Part shown: piece by piece, positions 26,683 to 37,300 of the stretch
How the letters are laid out: each line of letters starts with the position of its first letter
How positions within the stretch are numbered: position 1 is the first letter of the stretch
Assembly: GCA_963798275.1 (NCBI GenBank)
Contig: CAWCTB010000038.1
Location: forward strand, 62,001-126,000
DNA length: 64,000 nt
Source of the DNA: CAWCTB01 sp963798275
Lineage (GTDB): Bacteria > Acidobacteriota > Terriglobia > Terriglobales > Acidobacteriaceae
Direction: 5' to 3'
Position numbers and translations under genes: made by a program
The notes under the pieces: model-generated
What the model saw: only the letters and a program-made list of their open reading frames with translations
The model's database searches: none
Told to the model about the DNA's origin: nothing

Positions 26683-29600
26683 ATGTCTGGTCGCCGTCGA
26701 CTCTGGGTTGCGGTTCTGTTGCTTTCATGCCTTCTGCTCTCTGGCGGCCAGGGCGCAGGTGTCGGCCAGCTTGTCGGGCCGGGTGACGGACCAAACCGGC
26801 GCCGTAGTTTCCGGCGCTACCGTCACCGCCGACAACCTGGACACCGGCATGTCCCGCTCGACGGTCACCGACCAGGCCGGGCGATACGAACTGATTGCTC
26901 TTCCCATCGGCCAGTATGACGTGAGGGCCCGGAAGCCCGGTTTTGCCGAACGGGTCCGCACCGGTCTCTCGCTGGTCGTGGGTCAGGACGCTACCGTCGA
27001 TTTGAGTCTGCCGGTCGGCAACGTGAGCGAACAGGTGAAGGTGGTGGCGGACGTTCCCATCGTGAATGCCACCACGCAGGACATCTCCGGCCTGGTGGGG
27101 GAGAAGGAAGTGAAAGAGCTTCCTCTCAACGGGCGGAGCTATGACTTGCTGCTCTCCCTCAATCCCGGAATCGTCAACTTCACCTGGGAGAAGACCGGTG
27201 GCATCGGCGTCTCCAACTCAACCACAGGTAACAATTTCTCGGCGTCGGGCAATCGGCCTCAGCAAAATCTGTTTCTACTGAACGGCGTGGAGTTCACCGG
27301 CGCTGCGGAGAACAACATGCAGCCGGGCGGTCCGAGCTCGAACTTGATTGGCGTCGAAGCGGTGCGCGAGTTCAATGTCCTGCGGGACTCCTATGGCGCC
27401 GAATACGGCAAGCGGCCGGGCGCTCAAGTAACCATCGTGACCCAGTCGGGAACCAATCAGTTGCACGGATCGGTCTATGAGTTCCTGCGCAACAATGCGC
27501 TCGATGCTCCCAACTATTTCGACGACGGATCCGCGCCACCTTTTCAGCGCAATCAGTTCGGCGGCGCCGTAGGAGGGCCGATCCAGAAAGACAAGACCTT
27601 CTTCTTCGCAAACTTTGAGGCATTCATTCAAAACCTGCATCAGACTTCGGTCGCGTTCGTTCCCGATCTGGCCTCGCGCGCAAAAGCAGTACCGAGTGTT
27701 AAACCGCTGCTGAACTTGTGGCCCACACCCACGCCCAGCGACCCTGACTTTAGCGGAATAGCACAGGTTTCGAGCAGCCCCTTACAAACCATTCGCGAGT
27801 ACTTCGGTACCGCTCGCGTTCGACCACACCTTCTCTGCGAACGACACGTTCTCGGCGGTGTACACCATCGACGACGGCGCGGACGTCACAGCCGACCTAC
27901 TTCAATCCTTACAGCACCGACATTCTCAATCTGCGGGAGCAGGTCGCCACCCTGGAAGAGACGCACGTTTTCTCGCCCACCCTGTTGAATACCGCTCGTT
28001 TCGGTTTTTCGCGGGCAGGCTACTTCTTTACGGGCGAACCTACGCCGGGCACACCGGCAGCCACCGTTCCGGGCTTTCTGGTGGGACATCCCGTGGGCGC
28101 GGTGGTGGTTGGCGGAAGCGCGGCGTCGAATCCGCAGGCGCAGATTGGCTTGGCCGGAAGCAACAACGGCAGCAATCTGACGATGGCCCGCAACCTGTAC
28201 ACCTATGAAGACCGTGTAGCCTGGACCCACGGAGCGCACCAGTTCAGTTTCGGGGCATGGTTCCAGCAGTTCCAATCGAACGAGACCATAGCGCTCAGCC
28301 AGTACGGACAGGCGACGTTCACCAGCCTGCAGACGTTTCTCACCGGAGTTACCAGCAGCTTCCTGTACGATCCTGCACCCACGGAGATGAACTGGCGCTC
28401 ACTGTTTGGCGCGCTGTACGCCCAAGACACGATTCGCGTCAGTCCTAGCCTGACGCTGAGCCTCGGATTCCGTGGCGAGTTCTCGACCGGGTGGAATGAG
28501 GCCCACGGACGCGCTGCCAATTACACCTTCACCGATGGCGTGATCTCCAGCCAGCCGCGCATCGCCAGCAGCGCCTTCACCGTGAACAACGCAAAATTCC
28601 TGCCGGAACCGCGCATCGGCTTCGCCTGGAGTCCCTACGTCGGCAAGACCGTCGTGCGCGCCGGTTTTGGCATGTACAACGAGCTCCAGGACGCTCTGGG
28701 CTATCGCATGGATCAGAACGCGCCCTTCAACCCGACTTACAGCATCGCCGCGCTGCCGGTTTCCCAACTCCCGATCAACCCCCAGCTCCCTACGCCAGCC
28801 AAGGCGTTGCTGGTTCCCGGAGGAGTTCAACCTAACCTGAAGATGCCGACCCTGATCTCCTATTCCGTGAGAGTCGAGCAGGAGATCACCCCGAATACTT
28901 CGCTGACGATCGGCTACATCGGTTCTCACGGCTACCATGAAATCGTTGGCCTCGATGCCAACACGCCGTTCCCAACCATCTGCCCGGCGTCGCCGTGTCC
29001 GGCCGTCTATCCGGCCAACTTTCCGGCGGGATTGGCGGGCACGCCGGTGCCGGCTGGGTCCTACTACATTAAAGCTGGTACGCCGAAGGCGAACCCCACC
29101 CTGGCCAATACCTGGACCTGGTTTTCCGTCGGCGACAGCAGTTACAACGCCCTGCAGGTTGATCTGAACCATCGTTTCAGCCACGGCTTTTCGCTGCGCG
29201 GCGTTTATACCTGGTCGAAGGCGCTGGACGATGGGGATTCACTCAACGGCACCACCGCAGGGAATGCGCCGGGCTTGGTGTCCAACCCATACGACGTAGC
29301 TGCGGATTGGGGCCTGGCGACCTATGATGTGCGGAACGTGGGCGTAATCAGCGTGGTCTATGACCTGCCGTTCGGAAAGGGGCAAGCGTTCGCGAACGGG
29401 CTGAGCGGCTTCGCCGATGGATTGGTGAGCGGCTGGTCAGTGAACAGCATCGTCCTGCTTCAAGCCGGGTTCCCGTTCACCCCACAGCTCAGCTACAACC
29501 CCTCGAACAACGGAGACACCCGCAATCCGGTGAGGCCATTCTGCGAATCCGGACTTCACCGGTTCGGCCATCATCGGCAGTCCGAATCAGTGGTTCAACT

Positions 29601-29899
29601 CCAACGCCTTTCTACAGCCACCGCCCAACAGCGGATTCTATGGCAACCTCGGCAGGGATAACCTGATCGGCCCGGGCTTGGCGACCTGGGATTTTTCCGC
29701 GATCAAGGACACCCGCATTCACGAGCGGCTTTCCCTGCAGTTTCGAGCCGAGATCTTCAACCTGCTGAACCGGGCCAATTTCAACACTCCCAGCTTGATC
29801 GTCTTTACTCCCTCGGGACTTTCCGGCACAGGGGGAGTAATCACCAGCACTTCCACCACCGCGCGCCAGGTGCAATTCGGCTTGAAACTTCTCTGGTAA
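26683..29899 (+). CDS. TonB-dependent receptor with carboxypeptidase-regulatory-like domain, frameshifted
   Basis: The protein of ~1070 residues starts with a signal peptide at ATG 26683 (MSGRRRLWVAVLLLSCLLL). A shift near 26740 leads to ARAQVSASLSGRVTDQTGAV, the CarboxypepD_reg domain. A plug domain follows (KELPLNGRSYDLLLSLNPGI, REFNVLRDSYGAEYGKRPGA, VYEFLRNNALDAPNYFD), then a long beta-barrel (YAQDTIRVSPSLTLSLGFRG, LPEPRIGFAWSPYVGKTVVR) ending RQVQFGLKLLW. More shifts are near 27830 and 29540. This is the Oar-like class abundant in Acidobacteriota. Flanking TOBE proteins suggest that the substrate may be a molybdate or tungstate chelate; inference only. Confidence 0.85.
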
Positions 29900-30048
29900 C
29901 GGAAAAGTTTGGCTTGTTGGTCTGGCCGGTATGCAAGAACGGGCCCAAGAATCTTGGGTCGGAAAAACGCCCGAGTCCTCTCGTTAGTCCAGCCCCGCAG
30001 GGGCGACTCAATTTAGAGCGATTTCGCAGTGGCTGTATCCGCTTTGAA

Positions 30049-30290
30049 GGGGCACGCCTTCAGGCGTGCCGGAACGCTGGCCCGGAAGAGATCGGCTTTA
30101 GCCGCTGAGGGAGCTTCCCTCAGGGCCTAAAGGCCGAGCTCGTGTAGCGCCGCTCGGCGCGGCTTAAGCCGCGCCCTTTCAAGGCGGTTACAGCAACCCA
30201 GAAACTGCTATAGCCCAGCACGGAGCCGCAGGCGGAGTGCTGGGTAAAGTGGAAAATTGACCCGAGCCCCGTAGGGGCGGCACCAGGCAG
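30049..30290. repeat. Cluster of REP-like intergenic palindromes
   Basis: The ~430-bp gap after the receptor gene holds no gene I can support; it is filled with short hairpins. These include GGCACGCCTTCAGGCGTGCC (about 30051-30070), CTTCCCTCAGGGCC/GGCCTAAAGGCC near 30110-30135, GGCGCGGCTTAAGCCGCGCC near 30157-30176, and GAGCCCCGTAGGGGC near 30266. Each is a near-perfect palindrome with a loop such as TTCAGG, CTAAAG or TTAA. Non-mobile REP/BIME-like elements are likely. Confidence 0.7.
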
Positions 30291-30329
30291 AGGAGCGAAT
30301 CCCTGCCCGGCGCCGCCACGGCGACGCTG

Positions 30330-30536
30330 TCAATCTTTCTGCAGCATCACTTCGGTTGACTTGATGACGACCTTGACGGCGTCGCCTTTTTTGAGCGCCA
30401 TCTCCTCGGCGCTTCTTCGGGTGATCACGCTCTCGACCAGGTTCTCACCAACACGCACCACGACGTGGGCCATTACGCCGCCGAGTTGAATCTCCTCGAC
30501 GGTTCCTTTGAGCTGATTACGGGCAGAAAGTGTCAT
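30330..30536 (-). CDS. Molbindin-like single TOBE-domain protein
   Basis: The 68-residue protein (SARNQLKGTVEEIQLGGVMA, then RRSAEEMALKKGDAVKVVIK, STEVMLQKD) is a complete TOBE/Mop domain, as in molbindins that bind molybdate or tungstate as oligomers. It resembles the TOBE half of the regulator at 26157 (both end in KSTEVM-hydrophobic). It could store or buffer oxyanion in the cytoplasm. It lies on the opposite strand, downstream of the TonB receptor and among REP-like repeats. Confidence 0.82.
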   Translation of the reverse strand: MTLSARNQLKGTVEEIQLGGVMAHVVVRVGENLVESVITRRSAEEMALKKGDAVKVVIKSTEVMLQKD

Positions 30537-30614
30537 GCCACAAGCTTAATTCAAACGCCATGAAGGACCCAAATTGAGCGGTATCTCAGTCTGGGTTTTA
30601 CGGAACGCTCGAAC

Positions 30615-30770
30615 GGTAGAGCGGGCCTTCAGGCCCGCGTTAGCAAGCCTCCTTAACAATTCTGGGGGGCTTTAGCCCCACGGATCGAGGTCGCAGGTGC
30701 CGCCGGGTTGAAACCCGGCTCACCTCTCGGAAGGTTTCGCTGGGACGCGGCGCTGAAGCACCGCTCTACC
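30615..30770. repeat. Composite REP/BIME-like element with GGTAGAGC ... GCTCTACC ends
   Basis: The element is bounded by inverted GGTAGAGC (30615) and GCTCTACC (ending 30770). Inside are hairpins GCGGGCCTTCAGGCCCGC, GGGGCTTTAGCCCC and GCCGGGTTGAAACCCGGC. The left end matches 63370-63395 almost exactly. Confidence 0.75.
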
Positions 30771-30831
30771 CGTGCTATAGAACCTCTGGGGCCTTAGCTG
30801 CGCGACTGGGGCACTCCGAATCAGGGCCGAA

Positions 30832-33800
30832 TCAGTCTGCCTTCATTCCGGCAGCTACCGGCCTCACCTCGGCCAGGATGCCGTCGGTGTCGGCCTGGGC
30901 CAGGGCATCGAAGCGCTGTAGCACGTCACGGACAATCCCGGCGTCAGAGGTCAGCGCACGCGCGGCTTTGTATGCGGCCTTCGCAGCAGGAATCTGCGCG
31001 GGGTCTCCGCACAAGGCCAGCCCGCAGAGGGCAGAGTCCCTTAGCGTCGAGCGCCTCGTACCGATCGGCAGTCAAGGCGAGTCAGTTGGCTGGCCTGGTT
31101 AACAGCGGCGGTGAAGGCCTCTTTGGCGGTGTTCAGGTCTCCCTGGCGCAAGGCCACGACGCCCAGCATCGCTGAGGTGCGATGGTTGCTCAAACGGACA
31201 TCGTATTTCCGGGCAGCCTCCACCATGTCTCGCGCTACGGCTAGGTTGTTCTGGTAGACGTTGACCAAGGCAAGGCTGCTCCCTCGCATGCCTGAGAAAA
31301 TTGGAGTGCTCCCGATGTCGTCGGCGATTTCGATCGCCTGTTCGAGTTCTCGGGCTGCTTCAACCCAGTTGTCTTGGGAAACGTGCAAATCGCCCATGTG
31401 CGCATGCAATACCGCCTCAATAAAGCGATAGCCGATGTCGCGCGCGATGGCGAGCGCTTCGGTAAAGCACCGCGAGTGCCTCGTCATGACGGCCCAGTTT
31501 TCTGTAACAAACACCCAGGCAGTCCAAAACTCCCGACTTCACCTTCCCGACTCCTCTATCTCGCGGTCGATAAGCAAAGCCTGCTCGCCGTAACTCGACG
31601 GCCCGGGCTGTTCTGACCGATCTCTGAATAAATCTACTCCCGAGGTTGCCTAGGTCCGTTGCCTCGCCCTCTTCGATCGCCGACTTCACGGCTGATTGCC
31701 AAGGCTTGTTCGTAATACTCGATGGCTCGCGCTATTCTGCCCCAGAGCGGAGAAGCAGCTTGCGAGGTTGCTCAAGCCACGTACCCTCGCCCCACCGGTC
31801 GTTGCGCTCCCGTGCCAGGCGCAGAGCCTGCTCGTGAAGAGCTGATCGCCCTCTCAATCTGCCCCATCCGGTGATAGGCCGAGCCCAGGTTGCCTGTGCT
31901 GTTTTGCGCGAGCGAAGGATCGGCGATCTTTCCCTGGAGACGTTCGTGAAGCTCGCTCATCAATCGGTAATGTCCCCACAAGATACAGATAGTCGAAATC
32001 GAATTCCAGCAGCACTGCCGCCGCAGTGTCGTAGTCGTCACCCTCGCAGCGCAGCTCAAACTCAGAGAGTTGCGCCGCGAGATCATCCAGCGTTTTCCAC
32101 GCCTCGCGGGGTTTGCGAGTCAGCTTGAACCACTCGGCCGCCCGATGTCGAAGGGCAAAGCGAGTCAGGGGAGGGACCTCCGCGTCGCGGTCACCGGGAT
32201 CGCCTTCTGCGATGCGACTCAGGGCATAATCGCGGTCAACCTGATGGAGGTAGTACCGTCCCGCATCCCGGCGCGCGAACTGCATGTTCACCAACCGGCC
32301 CAACACCCGGCCGCTGTCGATGCCGGGTACGTACGGCTGCAGCAGGTAATCCACGCCAGCCGGGGGGACCGGATAGCGGTAGATGGCGAGCGCCTGCATG
32401 ACCCGTTGCGCGGTCAGATCGAGGCGGCTGAAGGCCTCGCCCGCAAGCACCTCCACCACCTTCTCCGGCAGGAACTTCTCGGTGTTGTCCAGTATCTCTT
32501 GCAGCGATGTATTGCGGTCGGCCGAGAGGATGCCAAACAGGAGCTCGAGTGCGCGAGGATATCCCAGGGTCCGTTCCCGGGCTTTGGCAAGGAGAGCCTC
32601 TGGCGCGTCCTGCAAGCCGACTTTACCGTCGCGTCCATGGCCCTGAGGATGTTTTCGGCAAACGGGTACTCCAGTCCCGCGTCGAGGTCGAGGCGCTGCT
32701 GCAGGCCCGGTTGCACCAGCACTAAGTTCGCCCGGCGCGACCCGGGTGGTGATGATGATCTTGAGGCCGTGCGGCGGAAGCTCCAACAGGGCGCGCAGTG
32801 CCTCGTCCAGCTCCGCATCCTTGATTGCGCCGGTCTCGACCGCCAGCATGTCTTCGAAGTTGTCCAACAGCACCACCGTTCGTCCGCGCGGAAAGGCCTG
32901 CACCAATGCCTCCATGGTTGCGCGGGTGGTGCTCTGCGGGTTCTTGTAGACCGACTCGAGCTGCTTGACGGTTTCGTCGGGCAGCAGCTGGGTGAGGCCG
33001 GCATACAGGTCGGGGACATTGGTTCGGTGGAACGAACGTGCGGCACTGAGATAGACAATGCCATCGACCGTCAACGGCCCGCCGTCGTCGGGAAGCTGGC
33101 CACCCTCCAGCGAGCGCAACAGGCGGCAGACCATGGCGGTCTTGCCGACGCCGCCGCGCCCCACTACGGTCATCAGTCGCAGCGATTCGTCCTTGAGAAA
33201 CTCGCCGATCTGCTGGCTCTCAAAGTGGCGGTCCTGAAAATAGGTGGGGGCGATCATCGGAGGCGGGTTAATGAACTTGCCCGTCGCGATCCCGCCGACC
33301 GGCTTGGCGGGCTTGCGCTCGCCTTCCAAACCCGCATCGATACTCTTCTGAACCCGCTCCTCCGCGGCTTCGGGGTTGTCGATGATCTTCTGCTGCTGCG
33401 CGATCTGTCGCTCTAACTCGTCGATGTCGTCCCGAATGCGCGTCTGCTGCTCCGGTTCGGCACGCGGCAGCTCGCGCTCGGCATCCGCCAGACGGTGCTT
33501 GAGGGCCTGGAGTTGCCCCTCGGGCGAGTCCATCCAGGCCAGGTGCTGCCGCAGCCGGGCCACTGCTGGGTCAAAAGGACCGCTAAAGTTGATGTATTCC
33601 CGAGATCCGAGACGGAACGGCAATTCGGCATCTGGATGCAGGAGAAGGGGGATCGACCGGCTTCTTGTACTTAAGGGCCCGTACCCACTCGTTCTTGCAT
33701 TCCGAGTTCGGGCGTACGCTGTCCGCCGACATCACGAAAATCATTCCCTTGCACGTCCTGATCGCTTCCACGAGTTGTTCGTCCCAGTCCTCACCCGGAC

Positions 33801-33924
33801 GAAGCTTGCGCACATCCAGCCAGACAGGAATCGGGGGCGGACCTGCCGCGAGGTCAAGCTCCAACTTCATCGCGAAGTCTTTGCCATCCTGTCGTGAGTA
33901 GCTGATGAAGAAGAAGTCTGACAT
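30832..33924 (-). CDS. TIR-NB-ARC (STAND)-TPR protein, multiply frameshifted
   Basis: Reading from ATG 33924: a TIR domain (FFFISYSRQD, WLDVRKLRPGEDWDEQL, FVMSADSV, CKNEWVRAL with the Glu at the NADase position), a shift near 33655, then a coiled coil (residues ~125-190). Next comes an NB-ARC ATPase with P-loop VVGRGGVGKTAMVCRLL, Walker B RTVVLLDNFED and LKIIITTR, and a winged-helix-like region (LTAQRVMQALAIYRYPVPPA). The C-terminal third is TPR-like (NLGSAYHRMGQIERAI, MGDLHVSQDNWVEAARELEQ, MLGVVALRQGDLNTAKEAF). Further shifts lie near 32735, 32640, 32010, 31830 and 31500. Total is ~1020 residues. Such architecture fits prokaryotic NLR-like immune sensors, with TPRs as the sensor and TIR as a nucleotide hydrolase. 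Isolated gene, no partner seen. Confidence 0.75.
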
Positions 33925-34416
33925 TCGTCATCTCCCCGCCTCGTTGTTGATGGTTCGAAACAGTTGTATCACTTCTGGCTTTTAAGGGGACCATCATTTT
34001 GTGGCCGCTCGGAGAGAGTGCGTGTGAGAACTGCGCTTTGTTTGCGGCGGAACGGGTGCCGAGCAAAAAGCTAGGTTTCCCCCGGCATTCCCATTCCGCA
34101 ACCTGCTTTCCGCCAGTCTGCAACGTTCGTGGTGGTACATGTACTTTCGTAACTTGACATCGGCGGAAAAGGCGATAGACTCGCCATAAGGGGCCTAGTG
34201 TCTCTCCCGCCCGGCCGGGGCAGGGAAAGGTCCGAGGGACCGACATCTTTGACAAACAGTCGCCGGTAGCCGGTTGTCAGTCGCCGGTTGTCGTTTCGTG
34301 TTGCCGTGGCGGCGGCAAGTTGGTTAACTATCCTCGAACTCCCCATCCCTCACCCCGGCATCTGGAGCCGCTCAGACGAGTTGGAAATGCCGCTAAGCTG
34401 CTGTTAAATAAGAAGA

Positions 34417-34480
34417 TACGTATAAACCATTTGCCTTCAATGATTTGCCGGGAAAAGGTTCGTAATCTGCTGATTCTAAA
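34417..34480 (+). repeat. Dispersed ~65-bp repeat, copy 1
   Basis: From TACGTATAAA to TGATTCTAAA it resembles, in inverted orientation, 55218-55280; shared blocks include TACGTATAAA, ATTTGCCG-GAAAA, and CTGATTCTAA. It lies in the 33925-34621 gap, in which no gene is supportable. A short 34259-34300 stretch repeats CAGTCGCCGG-TTGTC. Low-conservation reading frames here carry only the repeat. Confidence 0.55.
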
Positions 34481-34621
34481 CAACAGAAGAAGGAGAGGGG
34501 GAGTAACTAGGCTGTTACTAGTCCATCCCGAAACGGGAATTGCGGGTATTAGTAACTAGCTATAACTGAGTGGTAAACATGGGATAAGCCTAACCGCTAA
34601 CCGTCAACCGCAGGGCACGGC

Positions 34622-35975
34622 TTACAGTCTCTTCACTGTCTTCTCGTACAGGTCCTTGAAGCAGCGCCCGGGATCGTACTTGTTCTTCAGCGCTTCATAC
34701 GCAGGCCGATTGTAGATCTGCCAGAAGGTTTCCTCGTCGTAGTAAGCGGTGGAGTAGAGTCCTTTCTTGCCCTGCAGCGCGAGCGCCTTCGCCTCTATTT
34801 TCTTGTTGTAGTGTCCTTCCGGATGCGTGCTCGGCACCGTGTCCCAGAAGCCGAAGTTGACGTAAAGCTTTCTGGGATCGAAGCCGCACAGATCGTAGGT
34901 GACGCTCGGATCGTAGCTGCGAAACGGGCAGATCCAAATGGGAAGAACGCCGATCTCGCGCAGCAGGAAATCCAGGAACTCGACGGTGTGCTCGATGGGA
35001 ATGTCCACGTCCTGAATTACGGACTCGGTCGCGGACTCAGGCAATAGCTTGTGCGAGAGCCGCATGATGCGCTGGTAGGTCTTTGAGTTCAGCAGCCGCC
35101 TGGTCGCCAGCAGTCGCACCGGCGCGTGCTGCACATAGAAGTGCTTCGAGCACCAGAACCAGTCCGTGTCCCAGCGCCAGATGTAGTCCCTGGCAGTGAG
35201 GTAATCCACTTCGCGCTGCCGAATGGACTGGTAGAACACCTTCATATAGGTGTAGTCGCTGACGAATGGCGCATCATCGGTGAACTCGCCGGCGACGATG
35301 TACATCTCGCCGCGGTCAAAGACCACGCCGTCGATGTAGTCGAATCGCGACGCCGCGCACAGGCTTTCGATCTCCGCGAAGAACTTCGCCGGCTCGGTGA
35401 ATTTGGTATGCGTAAGCTTGACAAAGCGCTTGGCCGGGATGAGCTTTACCTTCAGCCGCAGCACGTAGCCGAGCGTGCCGTAGGAGTTCGGGAAGCCGTA
35501 AAAGAGGTCCGGATTCTGCGTTGGCGAACAGACGATGGTGCTGCCGTCGCCCAGCAGGATCTCCATCTCCTCGACGGTTTCGTGCACCAGTCCGTACTTG
35601 AACGATGACGATTCGATGCCCAGACCGCTGACGGCGCCGCCAATGGTGATGGTCTTGAGTTGCGGCACAACCGTGGGAAGCAGGCCGAACTTCAGCGTCT
35701 CATCCGCCAGCTCTTCGTAGGTCGTCATGCCTTCGACGTCGGCGATGCGGCTGCTGGCATCGACGTTGAGCACATGGTGGAACGAGCGCACATCAATGCG
35801 CTTGGTGTTTTGCTGCACTGCGATGGCGGAAGAGATTTGAGGTGGTTTTGGCGAGGCCGACGCTGGCGCCGTTCGCTCGGGCGGCTGCAAGGTCGTGGAT
35901 CAGCCGCTCGCGCCTTTGCTCGTAAGCCTGGATGTCCGCTGAAGAATTCACCTCAACGGCTGAAGCCGACTTCAT
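34622..35975 (-). CDS. FAD-binding oxidoreductase (FAD_binding_4; DWF1/DHCR24-like), frameshifted
   Basis: The ~450-residue protein starts at ATG 35975 (MKSASAVEVNSSADIQAY). A shift near 35805-35830 separates it from RIDVRSFHHVLNVDASSRIA and the PCMH-type FAD domain (TIGGAVSGLGIESSSFKYGL, VEEMEILLGDGSTIVC). The C-terminal half includes DTDWFWCSKHFYVQHAPVR and ends with a KYDPGRCFKDLYEKTV motif typical of this group. Relatives include DHCR24-like reductases and BfaA/TmsA, which reduce methylene to methyl fatty acids in actinobacteria. A Cfa-type methyltransferase gene lies immediately upstream on the same strand (65-bp gap). Confidence 0.82.
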
Positions 35976-36040
35976 ACAGAGGATCCAAAACGCAGCGCCC
36001 GACCGCTGCTGCTCTTCATACAACAGCCTGTAAGCGCCCT

Positions 36041-37158
36041 TCACCTGACAGGCACGTAGCCTTCGGGGTTCCCCTTGCTCAGCACGATCTGCCAGAGCTG
36101 CAGCCGGCGCGCCCGGAACGCGCCCGCCGACATCAGCAGGTAGAGCTTCCACATCCGGTAAAAACGCTTGTCATACTTTTGTTTGTCCAGGGTGCAATAG
36201 CGGCTATCGAAGTTCTTCCACCACGCCATCAGCGTCCTGTCGTAGTCCGGGCCGAAGTTGTGCCAGTCTTCCATGACCCAGAGCTCTTCCATCGCCGCTG
36301 CGAACTGAGGAATGGACGGTATCACGGCGCCGGAGAAAATGTACTTGTCGCACCACGGGTCGGTGTGGGTCGAGCGTCTTGCTGTTGCCGATGGTGTGCA
36401 CCAGGAACAAGCCTCCGTCCTTCAGCTTGCTGTGCGCCAGCTCCAGGAACGTGCGATGGTTCTTGGGTCCGATGTGCTCGAACAGTCCCACCGCAACCAC
36501 GCGATCGAACTGCGATTCATGGACGGCCTCACGGTAGTCCTTTTCCTCGAAGCGAACCGGAAGCCCGTCGCAGAACTCGCGGGCGAACTTCAGTTGCTCG
36601 CGCGAGATGTTGTAGCTCACCACCTCGCAGCCATACTCCTTGGCCATGAAGCGCGCCAGCCCGCCGAAGCCGCAGCCCAGCTCCAGCACCCTCATGCCCG
36701 GCTTCAGGTAGAGCTTGCGGCAGATCAGGTGGAGCTTGTTCTCCTGCGCCTCGTCCAGGGTCTTGGCGTCCTGCCAGTAGGCGCAGGTGTACTGCATGTT
36801 CTTGTCGAGCATCGCCTGGAAGAGTTCGTTGCCCAGATCGTAGTGTTGGTGCGCCACCTGCTTCGAACTCCACTTGGTCTGGCGGTTGAGCAGCCGGCCC
36901 TGGGCCGCGAGCCACACCACGGAGAATGTCTTCACCTTGTTGTGCAGACCGGCTTTCTGGATTTTGCAGAAGAACTCGTCGAGCTGCGGAACGTCCCACC
37001 AGCCGTCCATGTAGGACTTCGCCCAGCCCCATCGAGCCATGGCTTAGCGCCCGCTGATAGAACCGCTCATCGTGGATCTGGATGTCCCACGGATCGGGCC
37101 CGTCCAGCTCGACGTCTGCAAGCGCGAGGATTTCTCGTATCTTCTCTTTCGCTTTCAT
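36041..37158 (-). CDS. cfa: Cyclopropane-fatty-acyl-phospholipid synthase, frameshifted
   Basis: About 370 residues, the same size and motif order as E. coli Cfa. It has RALSHGSMG|AKSYMDGWWD (shift near 37035), HQHYDLGNELFQAMLDKNMQ, YTCAYWQDAKTLDEAQ, SAM motif I VLELGCGFGGLARFMAKEYG, VVAVGLFEHIGPKNHRTF, FLVHTIGNSKT, and VMEDWHNFGPDYDRTLMAW in a third frame (shift near 36340). The enzyme adds a methylene from SAM to cis double bonds of membrane phospholipid acyl chains. It is directly upstream of the FAD oxidoreductase gene on the same strand. Confidence 0.88.
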
Positions 37159-37300
37159 ACGCCTCTGCGCATAGATGCAATCCGAAAGCTCCGAACATGA
37201 AGTTTTACAGGAAGAATGTTCTTACGACAATACGAGGGAAGGGAATCAGCGCTTCTGCCAAGAGATCAGCGGAAGCCGGAAGACCCTCTGGCTGGCCGCT

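Noticed and set aside
30049..30770. CRISPR-like repeats
   Set aside because: The repeats are palindromes of varying sequence and spacing, with no constant repeat-spacer pattern and no cas genes.
32070..33416. Long + strand frame opposite the TIR-STAND gene
   Set aside because: High-GC antisense shadow with no domain; the minus strand has P-loop, Walker B and TIR motifs.
34320..34559. Small + strand frame in the gap
   Set aside because: Its CREK-LLIL string comes from the dispersed repeat seen also at 55218.
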